Below, piece after piece: positions 30,129 through 40,517 of a stretch of DNA of 64,000 nt. The translations under genes were made by a program, and so were the position numbers. The notes beneath the pieces are model-generated. The model made no database searches and was not told the DNA's origin. It was given only the letters and a program-made list of their open reading frames with translations. Position 1 is the first letter of the stretch. Each line of letters starts with the position of its first letter. Location: positions 4,486,029 to 4,550,028 of the forward strand of contig NZ_CP007440.1 in the NCBI RefSeq assembly GCF_001579845.1, in the 5' to 3' direction. Source of the stretch: Rhodoplanes sp. Z2-YC6860 (GTDB taxonomy: Bacteria > Pseudomonadota > Alphaproteobacteria > Rhizobiales > Xanthobacteraceae).

Positions 30129-31633
30129 TGGCGAGCTGGCCGGTTCTTTCTCTCACGACATTCCTGCCGCTCGTCGGCGCGCTGTTCCTCATGACGCTGC
30201 GCCAGGACGCGGCGGGCGACCGCAACGCGCGCTGGGTCGCGCTGTGGACCACGCTGATCGTGTTCGCGGTGTCGCTGATCCTGATCTGGCGCTTCGACAT
30301 GGGCTCCTCGGAGTTCCAGTTTGTCGAAAAGCATCCGTGGCTCGGCGGCTTCGCCACCTACCACATGGGCGTCGACGGCATTTCGCTGCCGCTCGTGATC
30401 CTGACCACCGCGATCATGCCACTCTGCATCCTGGCGAGCTGGCGCGCCATCAAGGTCCGCGTCAAGGAATACATGATCGCGTTCCTGGTGCTGGAGACCT
30501 TGATGGTCGGCACCTTCTCGGCGCTCGACCTCGTGCTGTTCTATCTGTTCTTCGAGGGCGGCCTCATTCCGATGTTCCTGATCATCGGCGTGTGGGGCGG
30601 CCCCCGCCGGGTCTATGCGAGCTTCAAGTTCTTCCTCTACACGCTGCTTGGCTCGGTGCTGATGCTGCTCGCCATCATGGCGATGTACTGGCAGTCGGGC
30701 ACCACCGACATCACGGTGCTGCTGCATCACAACTTCCCGCGCGACATGCAGCCGTGGCTGTGGTTTGCGTTCTTCGCCTCGTTCGCCGTGAAGATGCCGA
30801 TGTGGCCGGTGCACACTTGGCTGCCGGACGCCCACGTCGAGGCGCCGACCGCGGGTTCGGTCGTTCTGGCCGCGATCCTCCTGAAGATGGGCGGCTACGG
30901 CTTCCTGCGTTTCTCGCTGCCGATGTTCCCGCACGCCTCGGCGGATTTCGCGCCGTTCGTGTTCACGCTGTCGGTGATCGCCATCGTCTACACCTCGCTG
31001 GTCGCGCTGGTGCAAGAGGACATGAAGAAGCTGATCGCCTATTCGTCGGTCGCCCACATGGGCTTCGTGACAATGGGCATCTTCGCCGCGACGTCGCAGG
31101 GCGTCTCGGGTGGCATCTTCCAGATGGTGTCGCACGGCGTGGTTTCGGCCGCGCTCTTCCTCTGCGTCGGCGTGGTCTACGACCGCATGCACAGCCGCGA
31201 AATCGCCACGTATGGCGGCCTCGTCAACCGCATGCCGGTCTATGCCGTGGTGTTCCTGGTGTTTACGATGGCCAACGTCGGCCTTCCGGGCACCTCGGGC
31301 TTCATCGGCGAATTCCTGACGCTGCTCGGCACCTTCCGGGTCAACGTCGTGGTGGGAACGCTCGCCACGCTCGGCGTCATCCTGTCGGCCTGCTACGCAC
31401 TCTGGCTTTATCGCAAGGTGGTTCTCGGCAAACTCGACAAGCCGAGCCTCGCCAACATCACCGACATGGGCTGGCGCGAGATCGTGGTGTTCGTGCCGCT
31501 GATCGTGATGACGCTCTTGCTCGGCTTCTATCCAAAGCCCGTACTCGACGTGTCGGCGGCATCCGTGAATGCGCTGCTCGACGGCTATCAGCAGGCGCTT
31601 GCCCCGGCGAAAGCCGCGGCGCTGACCAAGTGA
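30128..31633 (+). CDS. nuoM: NADH-quinone oxidoreductase subunit M
   Basis: A 501-residue ND4-type antiporter-like subunit with about 14 transmembrane helices. The helix with the key glutamate ([18 protein letters not shown]), [20 protein letters not shown] and [16 protein letters not shown] are all present. It is translationally coupled to nuoL by a one-base overlap and is followed 14 bp later by nuoN. Confidence 0.97.
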   Translation: MASWPVLSLTTFLPLVGALFLMTLRQDAAGDRNARWVALWTTLIVFAVSLILIWRFDMGSSEFQFVEKHPWLGGFATYHMGVDGISLPLVILTTAIMPLCILASWRAIKVRVKEYMIAFLVLETLMVGTFSALDLVLFYLFFEGGLIPMFLIIGVWGGPRRVYASFKFFLYTLLGSVLMLLAIMAMYWQSGTTDITVLLHHNFPRDMQPWLWFAFFASFAVKMPMWPVHTWLPDAHVEAPTAGSVVLAAILLKMGGYGFLRFSLPMFPHASADFAPFVFTLSVIAIVYTSLVALVQEDMKKLIAYSSVAHMGFVTMGIFAATSQGVSGGIFQMVSHGVVSAALFLCVGVVYDRMHSREIATYGGLVNRMPVYAVVFLVFTMANVGLPGTSGFIGEFLTLLGTFRVNVVVGTLATLGVILSACYALWLYRKVVLGKLDKPSLANITDMGWREIVVFVPLIVMTLLLGFYPKPVLDVSAASVNALLDGYQQALAPAKAAALTK

Positions 31634-31647
31634 TGAGGCTTTAGCCG

Positions 31648-33072
31648 ATGAACCCTGTCCCGCTTGCCTCGCTTGGGCCGATTGTGCCGGAACTGATCCT
31701 GGCGATCGGCGCCATGGCGCTTCTCATGCTCGGCGCCTACCGGCAGAACAGCACCTCGCTCGTCAATTTCGGCGCCGTCGTTCTTCTGATCGCCGCGGCC
31801 TTCGCAGTCGTCATGGTGCCGAACGGCAAGCTGTTCGGCGGCAGCTTCATCGTCGACGACTTCGCGCGATTTCTGAAGATCCTGACCTATATCGGCTCGG
31901 CCTTCGCCATCATCATGTCGCTCGACTACATGGCGGTCGAGAAGCAGGAGAAGTTCGAGTTCTCGGTGCTGATCGTGCTGTCCACCGTCGGCATGGGCAT
32001 GCTGATCTCGGCCGGCGACCTGATCGCGCTCTATCTCGGGCTGGAGACCATGAGCCTCGCGCTCTACGTCGTCGCGGCCTCGGCGCGAGACAACGTGAAG
32101 TCGACCGAAGCGGGCTTGAAGTATTTCGTGCTCGGCGCGCTGTCGTCCGGCATGCTGCTCTATGGCTGCTCGCTGATCTACGGTTTCACCGGCAACATCT
32201 CGTTCGCCGGCATTGCCAAGGCCTCGGGCGAGGGCGGCGTCGGCCTTGTGTTCGGCCTGGTGTTCCTGTTCGCGGGCTTCTGCTTCAAGGTCTCGGCGGT
32301 GCCGTTCCACATGTGGACGCCCGACGTCTACGAGGGTGCGCCGACGCCGGTCACGGCGTTCTTTGCCTCCGCGCCGAAGATCGCCGCCATGGCGATCTTC
32401 GCCCGCGCCACCATCAGCGCGTTCCCGGCGATCACCGTGCAATGGCAGCAGATCGTGGTGTTCGTCTCGATCGCCTCGATGGCGCTCGGCTCGTTCGCCG
32501 CCATCGGCCAGACCAACATCAAGCGGCTGATGGCCTATTCGTCGATCGGTCACATGGGCTTCGCGCTGGTCGGGCTCGCCGCCGGCACCGCCGAGGGCGT
32601 CCAGGGCGTGCTGGTCTATCTCGCGATCTATCTCACCATGACGGTCGGCACATTCGGCGTCATCCTGGCGATGCGCCGCGATGGCCAGGCGGTCGAACAG
32701 ATCGCGGACCTCTCGGGACTCGCGCGCAGCAATCCGGCGCTGGCGTTCTTCCTCGGGCTGCTGATGTTCTCGCTCGCCGGCATTCCGCCGCTCGCGGGCT
32801 TCTTCGCCAAGTACTACGTGTTCCTCGGCGCGATCAAAGCCGGCCTCTACATGCTGGCTGTGATCGGCGTGGTCACCAGCGTGGTCGGCGCCTACTACTA
32901 TCTGCGGATCGTCAAGACGATGTACTTCGATGAGGCCGCGCCGGCCTTCACGCCGATTCCGGTCTCGCTCAAGGCCATCATCGCGGTCGGCGGGCTGTTC
33001 AATCTCCTGTTCGCCTTCCTGGCTGCTCCGATCGTCAACGCTGCCACGGCTGCGGCGAGGTCGCTATTCTGA
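31648..33072 (+). CDS. nuoN: NADH-quinone oxidoreductase subunit N
   Basis: A 474-residue ND2-type antiporter-like subunit, last of the 14 complex I genes. [15 protein letters not shown] carries the conserved glutamate, and [22 protein letters not shown] and [17 protein letters not shown] are standard. The TGA overlaps the birA ATG by one base, so the operon reads on into birA. Confidence 0.97.
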   Translation: MNPVPLASLGPIVPELILAIGAMALLMLGAYRQNSTSLVNFGAVVLLIAAAFAVVMVPNGKLFGGSFIVDDFARFLKILTYIGSAFAIIMSLDYMAVEKQEKFEFSVLIVLSTVGMGMLISAGDLIALYLGLETMSLALYVVAASARDNVKSTEAGLKYFVLGALSSGMLLYGCSLIYGFTGNISFAGIAKASGEGGVGLVFGLVFLFAGFCFKVSAVPFHMWTPDVYEGAPTPVTAFFASAPKIAAMAIFARATISAFPAITVQWQQIVVFVSIASMALGSFAAIGQTNIKRLMAYSSIGHMGFALVGLAAGTAEGVQGVLVYLAIYLTMTVGTFGVILAMRRDGQAVEQIADLSGLARSNPALAFFLGLLMFSLAGIPPLAGFFAKYYVFLGAIKAGLYMLAVIGVVTSVVGAYYYLRIVKTMYFDEAAPAFTPIPVSLKAIIAVGGLFNLLFAFLAAPIVNAATAAARSLF

Positions 33073-33821
33073 TGCAGCTCGATCCCACGGCTGCGGCGGC
33101 CGGGGCTCGGCTCATCACCCACGACACGATCGGCTCGACCAACGAAGAGGCGTTGCGGCTTGGGCGCACGGGCGAACGCTCGCCGCTCTGGATCACGGCG
33201 CAGCGACAGACCGCGGGCCGCGGCCGCCGCGGACGCACCTGGGTGTCGGAGGCCGGCAATCTCTATGCGAGCCTGCTGCTCTCGGACCCATCGACGCCCG
33301 ATCGCTTCCCCGAGCTTTCCTTTGTCGCAGCGCTCGCCCTGCACGACGCGGTCACGGCCCGCATCCCCGGGCTCGCGGGCCGCGTGGCGCTGAAATGGCC
33401 CAATGATCTCCTGATCGACCGCAACAAGTTCGCCGGCATCCTGATCGAGGGCGAGGGGGCGACGGTCGTCATCGGCATCGGCGTGAACTGTGCGCATCAC
33501 CCGGACGGCACCGAATATCCGGCAACGGACCTCGCCGCCGCCGGCGTCCGCGCCACGCCGGAGAGCCTGTTCGCGCATCTGTCGGCCGCAATGGCCGTGC
33601 GGCTTGCGCAGTGGGACCGCGGCGCGGGCTTCGCCGCGATCCGCACCGACTGGCTCGCGGGCGCCGCGGGCATGGGCAAGCCGGTCCGCGTGAAGACCGC
33701 GGACGGCGAGATCGCAGGCCTTTTCGAGGGGATGGACGCCAGCGGCCGCTTGGTTCTGCGCCTGCCCGATGGAACAATGCGGGCCGTGGCGGCGGGCGAC
33801 GTCCACATAACGGCGAGGTAG
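33072..33821 (+). CDS. birA: Biotin-[acetyl-CoA-carboxylase] ligase
   Basis: A 249-residue group I biotin protein ligase without the N-terminal DNA-binding domain found in E. coli BirA. Core marks are the opening DTIGSTNEEAL, TAGRGRRGRTWVS (biotinyl-AMP loop), ALKWPNDLLIDRNKFAGIL and a C-terminal SH3-like cap. It attaches biotin to the carboxyl carrier subunit of biotin enzymes. Lack of the regulatory domain means it cannot act as the classic repressor. One-base overlap with nuoN. Confidence 0.94.
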   Translation: MQLDPTAAAAGARLITHDTIGSTNEEALRLGRTGERSPLWITAQRQTAGRGRRGRTWVSEAGNLYASLLLSDPSTPDRFPELSFVAALALHDAVTARIPGLAGRVALKWPNDLLIDRNKFAGILIEGEGATVVIGIGVNCAHHPDGTEYPATDLAAAGVRATPESLFAHLSAAMAVRLAQWDRGAGFAAIRTDWLAGAAGMGKPVRVKTADGEIAGLFEGMDASGRLVLRLPDGTMRAVAAGDVHITAR

Positions 33822-33827
33822 CAAGGA

Positions 33828-35498
33828 ATGGCCGGTCCGCAGGGCGAGCTTGTGTTCGCGCCACTCGGCGGCGTCGGCGAGATCGGCATGAATCTGTCGA
33901 TCTATGGACTCGGCGATGCGCGCAAACGCACCTGGCTGATCGTCGATGTCGGCGTGTCGTTTGCCCAGGAGGAAAACCTTCCGGGCGTCGACCTGGTGCT
34001 GCCCGACATCCGCTATCTCATCGAGGAGCGCAAAAACATCGCCGGCATCGTGCTGACGCACGCGCATGAGGACCATTTCGGCGCATTGATGGACCTCTGG
34101 CCGAAGCTCAAGGTGCCGATCTACGCGACGCCGTTCACCGCGTCGCTGTTCGAGGCCAAGCTTGCCGGCGAGACCATGGCGCCGGAAATCCCGGTGAAGG
34201 AGATCGCGCTCGGCTCGCGCTTCAACATCGGGCCATTCGACATCGAGCTCTGCTCGGTCGCCCATTCGATCCCGGAATCCAATGCGCTGATCATCCGCAC
34301 GCCGTTCGGCAACGTGCTGCACACCGGCGATTGGAAGATCGATCCGACGCCCGTGGTCGGCCCTCCGACCGACGAGGCCAAGCTCCGCGCGCTCGGCGAC
34401 GAAGGCTGTCTCGTGCTGATCGGCGATTCCACCAACGCGGTTCGAGACGGCCGCTCGCCGTCCGAAACGGCCGTTGCGGCCGAGCTTGCCAAGCTGATCG
34501 AGAGCTCGCGGCAGCGCGTCGCCGTCACCACCTTCGCCTCCAATGTGGGGCGCATCCGCGCCGTGGCCGATGCCGCGCGCCGGGCCGAGCGCGAGGTCGT
34601 GGTGGTTGGCCGCGCCATGGATCGCGTGATCGGCGTGGCGCGCGAGACCGGCTACCTCGAAGGCGTGCAGCCGTTCCGCGGCATGGACGTCTACGGCCAT
34701 CTGCCGCCCGACAAGGTGGTGGCGCTGTGCACCGGCAGCCAGGGCGAGTCTCGTGCCGCACTGGCCCGCATCGCTGCCGATGAGCATCCCGAGGTGGCGC
34801 TGTCGCGGGGCGACCGTGTGATCTTCTCGTCGCGGCCCATTCCCGGCAACGAGAAGGCCATCGGCCGCGTCATCAACGGCTTGATCGACCAGGGCGTCGA
34901 GGTCATCACCGACCGGACGCATCTGGTTCATGTCTCTGGCCATCCGCGCCGCGCCGAACTCGAGGAGATGATCGGCTGGGTCAAGCCGCAGACCGTGATC
35001 CCGGTGCACGGCGAGTCACTGCATCTCGCCGAGCATGAGGGTCTGGCGCGAAAGCTTGGCGCCAACACGCTTCAGTGCCGCAACGGGGATCTGGTGCGCC
35101 TCGCGCCGGGGCGGCCCGAGATCATCGACGAAGTGCCGGCCGGCCGGTTCTACAAGGATGGCGCGCTGGTGATCCCGGCCGAGACCCGCACGGTGGCCGA
35201 GCGCAAACGCATGGCGTTTTCTGGCATGGTCATGGTGTCGCTCGCCATCGACGACAAAGGCCAGCTCGTCGCCGATCCCGAGTTGGAGCTGCTCGGCGTG
35301 CCGGAAACCACCGCCGACGGCTCTCAGATGTTTCAGGTCGCCGCCGACGCCGTGCTGGAGACCTTCGACAGTCTGCCGCGGCCGCGCCGTCGCGATCCGG
35401 ACTCTGTCGCCGAGGCGATCCGGCGGAGCGTGCGGGCCGCGATCAGCTCGCACTGGCGCAAGAAACCAAACGTCACGGTGCACGTCCTGACGGTTTGA
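33828..35498 (+). CDS. rnj: Ribonuclease J
   Basis: A 556-residue metallo-beta-lactamase/beta-CASP nuclease that processes and degrades RNA with 5'-exo and endonuclease activity. The metal site is THAHEDHFG (His78, His80, Asp82, His83); later HTGDWKIDP, the beta-CASP GSQGESRAAL and HVSGHPRRAELEEM follow. A short C-terminal domain ends the protein. It begins 6 bp after birA and is probably part of the same transcript, as is usual in Hyphomicrobiales. Confidence 0.95.
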   Translation: MAGPQGELVFAPLGGVGEIGMNLSIYGLGDARKRTWLIVDVGVSFAQEENLPGVDLVLPDIRYLIEERKNIAGIVLTHAHEDHFGALMDLWPKLKVPIYATPFTASLFEAKLAGETMAPEIPVKEIALGSRFNIGPFDIELCSVAHSIPESNALIIRTPFGNVLHTGDWKIDPTPVVGPPTDEAKLRALGDEGCLVLIGDSTNAVRDGRSPSETAVAAELAKLIESSRQRVAVTTFASNVGRIRAVADAARRAEREVVVVGRAMDRVIGVARETGYLEGVQPFRGMDVYGHLPPDKVVALCTGSQGESRAALARIAADEHPEVALSRGDRVIFSSRPIPGNEKAIGRVINGLIDQGVEVITDRTHLVHVSGHPRRAELEEMIGWVKPQTVIPVHGESLHLAEHEGLARKLGANTLQCRNGDLVRLAPGRPEIIDEVPAGRFYKDGALVIPAETRTVAERKRMAFSGMVMVSLAIDDKGQLVADPELELLGVPETTADGSQMFQVAADAVLETFDSLPRPRRRDPDSVAEAIRRSVRAAISSHWRKKPNVTVHVLTV

Positions 35499-35576
35499 GG
35501 GGAGCGCAGGTCTGGGCCGCTAGCCGCGGCCGCCCGGGCCCGGTATGGATGGCCAGCCGGGCTGCAGGAGAGCCTC

Positions 35577-35981
35577 ATGATCGGACGACTGAACCACGTC
35601 GCCATTGCGGTCCGCGACATCGCCAAGGCCTCGGACGTCTACCGCAAGACGCTCGGCGCCACGGTGTCGGCCGTGGTGCCGCAGCCGGCCCATGGCGTGA
35701 ACACGGTGTTCATCACCCTGCCCAACACCAAGATCGAGCTCCTCGAGCCGCTCGGCACGGACTCGCCGATCGCCAAGTTCCTGGAGCGCAATCCCGACGG
35801 CGGCATCCACCACGTCTGCTACGAGGTGGACGATATTCTTGCTGCGCGTGACAGGCTCAAGGCCGAGGGTGCGCGCGTGCTCGGCGACGGCACGCCCAAG
35901 ATCGGCGCGCATGACAAGCCCGTGCTGTTCCTGCACCCCAAGGACTTCTGCGGCACGCTGGTCGAACTCGAGCAGGCCTGA
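35577..35981 (+). CDS. mce: Methylmalonyl-CoA epimerase
   Basis: A 134-residue VOC-fold epimerase that interconverts the 2R and 2S forms of methylmalonyl-CoA in the propionyl-CoA to succinyl-CoA route. Family features: LNHVAIAVRDI with the first metal His, IELLEPLG, GIHHVCYEVDD with the second His and a C-terminal CGTLVELEQ with the Glu ligand. Position after rnj and before a DUF1467 gene is conserved in this order of bacteria. Confidence 0.94.
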   Translation: MIGRLNHVAIAVRDIAKASDVYRKTLGATVSAVVPQPAHGVNTVFITLPNTKIELLEPLGTDSPIAKFLERNPDGGIHHVCYEVDDILAARDRLKAEGARVLGDGTPKIGAHDKPVLFLHPKDFCGTLVELEQA

Positions 35982-35987
35982 CGAGAT

Positions 35988-36260
35988 ATGGGAATCTCCA
36001 CCGGAATCGCGATCTATTTCCTGATCTGGTGGATCGTGCTGTTCGCCGTGCTGCCCTGGGGCGTGAAGGAGCATGGCGAGGAGGGCGTTCCGGGTTCCGA
36101 CCCTGGCGCGCCGCGAATGGCGCGGGTGTGGGCAAAACTCCTCTGGACCACCGTGGTCGCGACCGTGGTGTTTGCGGTCCTGGCTTTTGTCTATCTCAAG
36201 GGCCTTCTCAGCCTCGACGACCTGGCGAGGCTCATGGGACTGCCCGAATTCAAGCTGTGA
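35988..36260 (+). CDS. DUF1467-family two-helix membrane protein
   Basis: A 90-residue membrane protein with two transmembrane helices (residues about 3-24 and 48-70) joined by a Gly/Pro-rich loop with charged residues (KEHGEEGVPGSDPGAPR). This matches the DUF1467 family, nearly always next to mce and proS in alphaproteobacteria. It begins 6 bp after mce. Function unknown. Confidence 0.88.
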   Translation: MGISTGIAIYFLIWWIVLFAVLPWGVKEHGEEGVPGSDPGAPRMARVWAKLLWTTVVATVVFAVLAFVYLKGLLSLDDLARLMGLPEFKL

Positions 36261-36272
36261 TCCAAAAAAATA

Positions 36273-36294
36273 GAGCAGGGTCAAAGCCCTGCTC
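36273..36294. other. Hairpin after the DUF1467 gene, A-run on the upstream side
   Basis: An 8-bp perfect inverted repeat (GAGCAGGG / CCCTGCTC, 6-base loop) lies 12 bp after the DUF1467 stop. The seven-A run is on its left, so a standard T-run is found only when it is read on the minus strand, where no gene ends. On the plus strand it has no U-tract. The rest of the 299-bp gap to proS (36261-36559) holds no gene I can support. Confidence 0.5.
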
Positions 36295-36559
36295 GAAAAG
36301 CCTTAAGTCACATGTTAGCCCCGACACTCGCTACACAGTCGGTGGCGGCGCATTCGCGCTTTTGGCTTTTCCTCCCGAGACGAGGGCCGAAATCGTCGGT
36401 ACCCCGTACAGACGGACAAACGCTAGCCCATCGCTTGGGCGTTGTCATTCCTGCGCTGCAACATGAATGGGCACCGGAGGGGCGGGGCCTTCTTGTCTTT
36501 TCCCGACCGATCCGCTTTGTGTGCGCAGCCTGCTTTCCCGCCAGATTCTCGAGAGTGCC

Positions 36560-37882
36560 ATGCGCCTGTCCCGCTATTTCCTGCCGATTTTGCGCGAGAC
36601 GCCGAAGGAGGCCGAGATCGCGTCACACCGGCTGATGCTGCGGGCCGGCATGATGCGCCAGGAGGCGGCCGGTATTTATGCCTTCCTGCCGCTCGGGCTG
36701 CGCGTGCTGCGCAAGATCGAGCAGATCGTCCGTGAGGAGCAGAACCGCGCGGGCGCCATCGAGATGTTGATGCCGACCATCCAGTCCGCCGACCTCTGGC
36801 GCGAAAGCGGACGGTATGAGGCCTATGGCAAGGAGATGCTGCGCATCGAGGACCGCCATGAGCGCGAGATGCTCTATGGGCCGACCAACGAGGAGATGAT
36901 TACGGAGATCTTCCGGTCCTATGTGCGCTCCTACAAGGACCTGCCGAAGAACCTCTATCACATCCAGTGGAAATTCCGGGATGAGGTGCGCCCGCGCTTC
37001 GGCCTGATGCGCGGCCGCGAATTCCTGATGAAGGACGCCTATTCGTTCGACGTCGATTACGAAGGCGCCAAGCACGCTTACAACAGGATGTTCGTGGCTT
37101 ACTTGCGCACTTTCGCGCGGCTCGGGCTGAAATCGATCCCGATGGTCGCCGACACCGGTCCGATCGGCGGCAACCTCAGCCACGAGTTCATCATCCTGGC
37201 CTCGACCGGCGAGTCCGAGGTCTATTGCCACAAGGACTACCTCGACTTTCCGGTGCCCGATCAGAACATCAATTTCGACGACGTCGCGGGCCTCCAGGCG
37301 ACGTTCGACAAGTGGACCTCGCTCTATGCGGCGACGTCGGAGAAGCACGACGCGGCGGCCTTCGGCCAGATTCCGGCCGACAAGCAGGTCTCGGCCCGCG
37401 GCATCGAGGTCGGTCACATCTTCTATTTCGGCACCAAGTATTCCGAGCCGATGAAGGCCGTGGTCAGCGGCCCCGACGGCGTCGAGAAGCCGGTGCATAT
37501 GGGCTCCTACGGCATCGGGCCGAGCAGACTTGTCGCCGCGATCATCGAAGCGTTCCATGATGACGCCGGCATCCGCTGGCCCGAGCCGGTCGCGCCGTTC
37601 AAGGCGGCGATCCTCAATCTCAAGCAGGGCGACAGCGCGACTGATGCGGCGTGCGAAAGCCTCTACCGCGATCTGACCGCCAAAGGCGTCGACGTGCTCT
37701 ATCACGATCTCGACGAGCGTCCCGGCTCCAAATTCGCCACCGCCGACCTGATCGGTGTGCCCTGGCAGGTCGTGATCGGCCCCAAAGGTCTCGCTTCGGG
37801 CACCTTCGAAATCAAGAAACGGGCCGACGGCAGCCGGGAAAACCTGAGTCCGGCCGCCACAATCGATCTGCTGACACGATAA
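36560..37882 (+). CDS. proS: Prolyl-tRNA synthetase (short alphaproteobacterial form)
   Basis: A 440-residue class II aminoacyl-tRNA synthetase. It has motif 1 around [19 protein letters not shown], motif 2 as [23 protein letters not shown] and motif 3 as [17 protein letters not shown], followed by the anticodon-binding domain. The editing insertion (INS) found in the roughly 570-residue bacterial form is absent, as known for alphaproteobacterial ProRS, where a separate enzyme clears mischarged Ala-tRNA(Pro). ATG 36560 (MRLSRYFLP) is the family start; the extension to 36467 is not. Confidence 0.95.
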   Translation: MRLSRYFLPILRETPKEAEIASHRLMLRAGMMRQEAAGIYAFLPLGLRVLRKIEQIVREEQNRAGAIEMLMPTIQSADLWRESGRYEAYGKEMLRIEDRHEREMLYGPTNEEMITEIFRSYVRSYKDLPKNLYHIQWKFRDEVRPRFGLMRGREFLMKDAYSFDVDYEGAKHAYNRMFVAYLRTFARLGLKSIPMVADTGPIGGNLSHEFIILASTGESEVYCHKDYLDFPVPDQNINFDDVAGLQATFDKWTSLYAATSEKHDAAAFGQIPADKQVSARGIEVGHIFYFGTKYSEPMKAVVSGPDGVEKPVHMGSYGIGPSRLVAAIIEAFHDDAGIRWPEPVAPFKAAILNLKQGDSATDAACESLYRDLTAKGVDVLYHDLDERPGSKFATADLIGVPWQVVIGPKGLASGTFEIKKRADGSRENLSPAATIDLLTR

Positions 37883-37966
37883 GCTGTGAGTTTCTAAGCG
37901 GGGTGCGCTCCCGGTGCTGGCTTGAAACCGCCAGAATCGGATGAAATCCGTTCTCAAAGGGGATTG

Positions 37967-39235
37967 ATGAGCGAACCAACCGGGACACGGCCTTTTGCCC
38001 CGTTCGAATGGATGCTGTCGTTGCGCTACTTGCGAGCGCGACGGCAGGAGGGATTCATTTCGATCATTGCTGCCTTCTCGTTCCTCGGCATCATGCTGGG
38101 GGTGGCGACCCTCATCATCGTGATGGCGGTGATGAACGGCTTCCGGAAGGAGCTTCTGGGCAAGATCCTCGGCCTCAACGGCCACCTTCTGGTGCAGCCG
38201 CTGGAATCGCCGCTGACCGATTTCGAGGCCGTCGCCGCGCGCATCGCAGGCGTGGAGGGCGTGCGGCTGGCGGTGCCAATCGTCGAAGGGCAGGCGCTCG
38301 CTTCGTCACCGTTCAACGCCGCAGGCGTGCTGGTGCGCGGTATCCGCGGCCAGGATCTCGTCGGGCTCGGCTCGATCGCCAAGAACATCGTGCAGGGCAC
38401 GCTTGAAGGCTTCGATCAGAACCAAGCTGTGGTGATCGGCCGCAGGCTCGCCGATCAGCTGACGCTGCGCGCGGGCGACAACGTGACGCTGGTCTCGCCG
38501 CGCGGCGCCGTGACCCCGATGGGGACCACGCCGCGCATCAAGGTCTACAAGATCGCGGCGGTGTTCGAGATCGGCATGTCGGAGTACGACGCCGCCTTCG
38601 TCTTCATGCCGCTGCCGGAGGCGCAGGCCTATTTCAACCGGAACGGCGACGTCACGGCGATCGAGGTCTACACCAACAATCCCGATCAGATCGGACGATT
38701 CCGCGAACTTGTGACAGCGGCCGCGAAGCGGCCGATCTTCATGATCGACTGGCGGCAGCGAAACGCGACGTTCTTCGGCGCTCTACAGGTCGAGCGTAAC
38801 GTCATGTTCCTGATCCTGACGCTGATCGTGCTGGTCGCGGCATTCAATATCGCGTCGAGCCTGATCATGCTGGTCAAGGACAAGGGCCGCGACATCGGCA
38901 TCATGCGGACCATGGGCGCGACGCAAGGCTCGATCATGCGGATCTTCCTGATCACGGGCGCCGCGATCGGTGTGATCGGCGACCTTGTGGGCTTCCTGGT
39001 CGGGCTTCTGGTCTGCCTGAACATCGAGTCGATCCGGCAGTTCCTGTCCTGGCTCAGCGGCAGCAATCTGTTCCCGCCGGAGATGTACTTCCTGTCGCGT
39101 CTGCCGGCCGACCTCGACGTCGGCGAGACCACAGCCGTTGTGGTGATGGCGCTCGCACTTTCACTCCTTGCGACGCTCTACCCGTCGTGGCGCGCGGCGC
39201 GCCTCGATCCGGTCGAAGCGCTCCGTTACGAGTGA
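37967..39235 (+). CDS. Lipoprotein-releasing ABC transporter permease (LolC/LolE type)
   Basis: A 422-residue inner-membrane permease of the Lol system, which extracts lipoproteins for transfer to the outer membrane. It has one N-terminal helix ([21 protein letters not shown]) and a periplasmic domain of about 220 residues. Three C-terminal helices follow, with the coupling segment [19 protein letters not shown] and the ending [18 protein letters not shown]. Only one permease gene is present, so it should work as a homodimer, as in other alphaproteobacteria. ATG 37967 has AAAGGGG upstream. lolD follows 5 bp later. Confidence 0.93.
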   Translation: MSEPTGTRPFAPFEWMLSLRYLRARRQEGFISIIAAFSFLGIMLGVATLIIVMAVMNGFRKELLGKILGLNGHLLVQPLESPLTDFEAVAARIAGVEGVRLAVPIVEGQALASSPFNAAGVLVRGIRGQDLVGLGSIAKNIVQGTLEGFDQNQAVVIGRRLADQLTLRAGDNVTLVSPRGAVTPMGTTPRIKVYKIAAVFEIGMSEYDAAFVFMPLPEAQAYFNRNGDVTAIEVYTNNPDQIGRFRELVTAAAKRPIFMIDWRQRNATFFGALQVERNVMFLILTLIVLVAAFNIASSLIMLVKDKGRDIGIMRTMGATQGSIMRIFLITGAAIGVIGDLVGFLVGLLVCLNIESIRQFLSWLSGSNLFPPEMYFLSRLPADLDVGETTAVVVMALALSLLATLYPSWRAARLDPVEALRYE

Positions 39236-39240
39236 GCCCG

Positions 39241-39933
39241 ATGGCCGAACAGGAACCCCCGGTCATCTTTCTGCATCAGGTCGAGCGCCGCTATCACCAG
39301 GGCGAGGCGACGCTGGAGATTCTGAGGAGCGCCGAACTCGCGGTCTGGCCGGGCCAGTCGGTGGCGCTGGTGGCGCCTTCAGGCGTCGGCAAATCGACGC
39401 TGCTGCATGTCGCGGGTCTTCTGGAGCACCCAGACGGCGGCGAGGTCTATCTCGACGGCCAGCCGACCGCGACGCTGTCGGACTCAGCCCGCACGCGGCT
39501 GCGCCGGAACTCGATCGGGTTCGTCTACCAGGCGCACCATTTGCTGCCGGAATTCTCCGCCGTCGAAAACGTCATGCTGCCGCAGATGCTGCGCGGTCTG
39601 TCGCGCAAAGACGCGCATGTGCGGGCAAGCGAGCTTCTGAGCTATCTGGGCCTCGGCGAGCGGCTCACCCACCGGCCGGCGGAACTCTCCGGCGGCGAGC
39701 AGCAGCGCGTTGCCATCGCGCGTGCGGTCGCGAACGTCCCGCGGCTGCTTCTGGCCGACGAGCCGACCGGCAACCTCGACCCGCGCACGTCCGATCACGT
39801 GTTTCAGGCGCTGGCCCAGCTCATCAAGGCGTCTGGCCTGACCGTGGTGCTGGCCACCCACAACATGGAGATCGCGGCGCGCATGGACCGCCGCGTCACG
39901 CTCCGCGACGGCCAGATCGTCGAGATGCCCTGA
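39241..39933 (+). CDS. lolD: Lipoprotein-releasing ABC transporter ATPase
   Basis: A 230-residue ABC ATPase with Walker [10 protein letters not shown] (residues 45-53), Q-loop [15 protein letters not shown] (typical LolD wording), signature LSGGEQQR, Walker [13 protein letters not shown] and switch His in ATHNM. It powers the adjacent permease. The frame is open to 39187 but ATG 39241 is the family start. No T-rich terminator is visible after its stop. Confidence 0.95.
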   Translation: MAEQEPPVIFLHQVERRYHQGEATLEILRSAELAVWPGQSVALVAPSGVGKSTLLHVAGLLEHPDGGEVYLDGQPTATLSDSARTRLRRNSIGFVYQAHHLLPEFSAVENVMLPQMLRGLSRKDAHVRASELLSYLGLGERLTHRPAELSGGEQQRVAIARAVANVPRLLLADEPTGNLDPRTSDHVFQALAQLIKASGLTVVLATHNMEIAARMDRRVTLRDGQIVEMP

Positions 39934-40076
39934 GCGGGCTTTCTCAGCATTGTCAGAGCCTTAAATGGTGCAAGTACGTTTCTGAAAATAGCCACTTGGG
40001 TAGTGGGTCAGTTTTGGATCGAAGCTGACAAGGCCACGCGCCGTCCAGGGCGTAGACGACTGGCAGAAACGAAAGA

Positions 40077-40096
40077 GGCCACCAACTGAGGCGGCC
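40077..40096 (-). terminator. Possible terminator of the small cargo ORF
   Basis: Read on the minus strand, GGCCGCC and GGTGGCC pair with one mismatch across a 6-base loop. A T-rich tract (TCTTTCGTTTC) follows. It lies 64 bp past the stop of the small ORF. Weak. Confidence 0.35.
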
Positions 40097-40159
40097 CCTC
40101 CCATCCTCAATCAACGCCAAGGCTCAGACGCAATCCCAGCGCGATTAAGAGATTGGATT

Positions 40160-40324
40160 TCAGTTCCTTTTGCTGCCCTCCGCACCAAGCTTGCGTGCTT
40201 GAGCAAGGAGCCCATCGGCCATTTCTTCCCAGCGCGTTTTTTCTTCAGGCGACCTAGCCCTCAGGGAGAACTCCCAGCACTCGGCGGCCTTGAGCACGAG
40301 GAACTGTTTTGTGTCATCTGACAT
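40160..40324 (-). CDS. Small soluble protein carried in the inverted-repeat element
   Basis: A 54-residue ORF, start MSDDTKQFLVLKAAECWEF. The product is acidic and helical, with heptad-like spacing and an RSPEEKTRWEEMADGLLAQA middle. It resembles the many short uncharacterised rhizobial proteins of the pattern (R/A)SPEEKxRWxEMA, a match made from memory. No clear Shine-Dalgarno precedes the ATG at 40324. It is the only plausible gene inside the 510-bp element, so it may be cargo or the remains of a gene the element captured. Function unknown. Confidence 0.5.
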   Translation of the reverse strand: MSDDTKQFLVLKAAECWEFSLRARSPEEKTRWEEMADGLLAQARKLGAEGSKRN

Positions 40325-40517
40325 GTACAGAACGGTGCCGTGGAATGGGTCCGGCGAGTATCCGTAGCGCTGCGGATGCAGGTGTTAATCTCGGGTTCAG
40401 AATCGGCAGCCGGTCAAAAGGGGCCAGCGAGCAATTTCAAAAGGGACCACTCGCAATGGAAACGGGCCAATACCGATTGTCGGATTCAAAAAAATCGAAC
40501 TGACCCACTAGTGCCGC

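Larger units (their letters stand above)
40001..40510. mobile_element. 510-bp MITE-like element or IS remnant with a small cargo ORF
   Basis: The segment is bounded by 13-bp perfect inverted repeats, TAGTGGGTCAGTT at 40001-40013 and its complement at 40498-40510. The right end also has spaced motifs (TCAAAAGGGGCC, TTCAAAAGGGACC, GAAACGGGCC) like the repeated transposase-binding sites inside IS21-type ends. No transposase is encoded. One small minus-strand ORF (40160-40324) lies inside. I see no clear target-site duplication. It occupies most of the 638-bp gap between lolD and the small SOS gene; bases 39934-40000 show nothing. Confidence 0.6.

Noticed and set aside
32898-35009. A 703-codon open frame antisense to nuoN, birA and rnj
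   Set aside because: Same shadow effect; no motifs, and composition typical of antisense frames in GC-rich genomes.
36423-36559. Riboswitch or T-box before proS
   Set aside because: Small inverted repeats exist (AACGC / GCGTT), but no T-box sequence, specifier loop or known aptamer pattern can be seen, and T-boxes are not expected in this group.
39241-40000. Second Lol permease gene near lolD
   Set aside because: No further permease frame exists between lolD and the inverted-repeat element; a single permease is normal in alphaproteobacteria.
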